Positions 62,681 through 64,000 of a stretch of 64,000 nt of DNA are shown piece after piece (positions within the stretch are counted from its first letter, which is position 1; each line of letters begins with the position of its first letter). The notes below the pieces were generated by a model, which saw only the letters and a list, made by a program, of their open reading frames with translations, made no database searches and had not been told where the DNA came from. Source of the DNA: Paralichthys olivaceus (taxonomy: Eukaryota > Chordata > Actinopteri > Pleuronectiformes > Paralichthyidae); contig NC_091107.1 in assembly GCF_024713975.1 (NCBI RefSeq), forward strand, positions 16,805,001 through 16,869,000. Reading direction: 5' to 3'. Position numbers and translations under genes: made by a program.

Positions 62681-64000
62681 TACAAATAAACAGAATAATA
62701 AATAGTTAAAACCAAACGTTAAAATCAGAATACAACATGTAAAACACAAGAATAGCTAAAAAGTAAAACCAAAAGGTAAAAAAAACTGATTAGTGATGGA
62801 TAGACCAGATGTAATGTAAGTTTTTGGTTTTCATTAAATGTTTCTTTTTTGTTTATTGTGAAGAGCTCTGTTAGTTTTGACACACTCCAGGATTCACAGA
62901 TAAAAACTGTCTATGATGTTGTTTTTCCTTGCCACATCAAATTGTATGTAGCATGGTCGTCTCTGTTTGATTTGACTTAACATCCAAATATCAAATGTCA
63001 AGCTGACAAGGAAGTCTATTCTCATTTCGAGTTAAACATAGAATAATTATCGGTAACATATGCCTGACAATGAAACATCAGCCGTATCACTAATTTGGTT
63101 TTATTTCTCATTTGAATTAATGTAATGTAATGCAAGTCATGTTGAAAAGAAACACAGAGTTCTAAACTTCCGACGGTTAATGAACGCAGCATTACCGCAG
63201 CATTTTCAGCAGAGCCACAAGGAAGCAGAAAAACAGTGACGGTGACCCAGCAGCTCACTGGGGATGAGGCTCACACACGACGCACCACTCTGCAGTGTCA
63301 CTGTGCCACTGCTGCACTACTGAGACATTTAATCAATAATCACCAGTGACTATTACATGAGTGGATTTGAGCCACATGGTGACAGTGCTGCAGATTCATG
63401 GGTGTGTTAGTGCTACTTCCTCCTGCACTGGGGGCCATAATGCACATGTACACAGATGCATAACAGAGCCATTTGTATACATTTAAGAGAAGAGGTTTGA
63501 ATTTAAATTTGATATGTGGACACATGTTTGAACATTTTCCAAATTGTTTCCATTTTTATTCCGTAGATCCTAAAATAAAATTCATTTTTCTCACAAAACA
63601 TGCCATATTTGGCAAAGAGAGATATAGTTCAGATTTTCCGGAGAGTCCATTAGCTTATCAGAGATTTTTGCCTGAAATATATACAATATTCCCCTTTTAA
63701 TTTGACTGTATATACAAATTGCAGTGTTTGCATAACCTCCTTTTTATAGGAATGATGACTTCTTAACAAACCAGACAGACGGAGGTGAAAGGTTGTTGTT
63801 ACACATTTAGTCTGTTTGGAGGCTGTATAATGTTTTTGTTCTTATATTGGACTTCGTGTTCTGTTTTTGGATCTAGCTATGTGAAATAGGGTCAAGTGTG
63901 AGCTGTACAAACAGCTGAGCTCCACTGATCTCTATTATGAAACACAGGGTAATCAACGGTGAGGGGAAACAGTTGTAGTAAGGACATGACCACTGGTATT
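62681..64000. other. Non-coding sequence upstream of mpp1
   Basis: AT-rich sequence with no exon, RNA gene or clear repeat that I can support. Open frames are all under 80 codons and match nothing known to me. Confidence 0.5.

Overview
The window is vertebrate nuclear DNA, almost certainly from a teleost fish. The evidence is intron-rich genes with GT-AG junctions, AT-rich introns, many CA/TG microsatellites, several families of short interspersed repeats typical of ray-finned fish, and five proteins that align along their whole length with vertebrate families. No prokaryotic operon, CRISPR array, virus, rRNA or tRNA gene was seen. All gene models below were built by hand from reading frame, splice-site phase and remembered family sequence. 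No database search was run.

Layout. Positions 1-2,861 are non-coding, with two interspersed repeats; they may hold kdm6b 5' UTR exons or promoter. kdm6b (H3K27 demethylase, + strand) has 19 coding exons at 2,867-15,723, and a roughly 2.8 kb 3' UTR runs to about 18,560. An intergenic stretch of about 4.7 kb follows, holding repeats and a promoter-like segment near 20,270-20,780. tmem88 (+ strand, two coding exons, 24,773-26,704) carries a transposase relic in its intron. pcolce (- strand, nine exons, 28,699-33,824) is convergent with tmem88. About 7.3 kb without a convincing gene follows. vamp2 (- strand, five exons, 42,726-47,781) has a GC-rich promoter with a TATA-like box and a perfect CRE. 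Positions 48,130-52,370 are repeat-rich and contain a Tc1-like relic. mpp1/p55 (- strand, 12 coding exons, 52,983-61,830) and its upstream region, with paired GATA motifs, close the window.

Roles. The genes do not form one pathway. kdm6b removes H3K27 methylation in the nucleus. tmem88 is a two-pass membrane protein whose C-terminus is a Dishevelled PDZ ligand in the known family. pcolce is a secreted enhancer of procollagen C-proteinase. vamp2 is the vesicle R-SNARE for exocytosis. mpp1 is a palmitoylated MAGUK scaffold under the membrane. The kdm6b-tmem88 adjacency matches the human order on 17p13.1, which also carries VAMP2. pcolce and mpp1 lie elsewhere in human, so the block mixes ancestral neighbours.

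I found no clearly new biological system. The points most worth a second look are regulatory or structural: a TATA/YY1/X-box segment ending in a strong splice donor between kdm6b and tmem88, a CRE upstream of vamp2, two GATA sites upstream of mpp1, a 101-bp kdm6b intron filled by (TG)21, a duplicated segment in the kdm6b 3' UTR, and inverted repeat pairs inside kdm6b and flanking mpp1.
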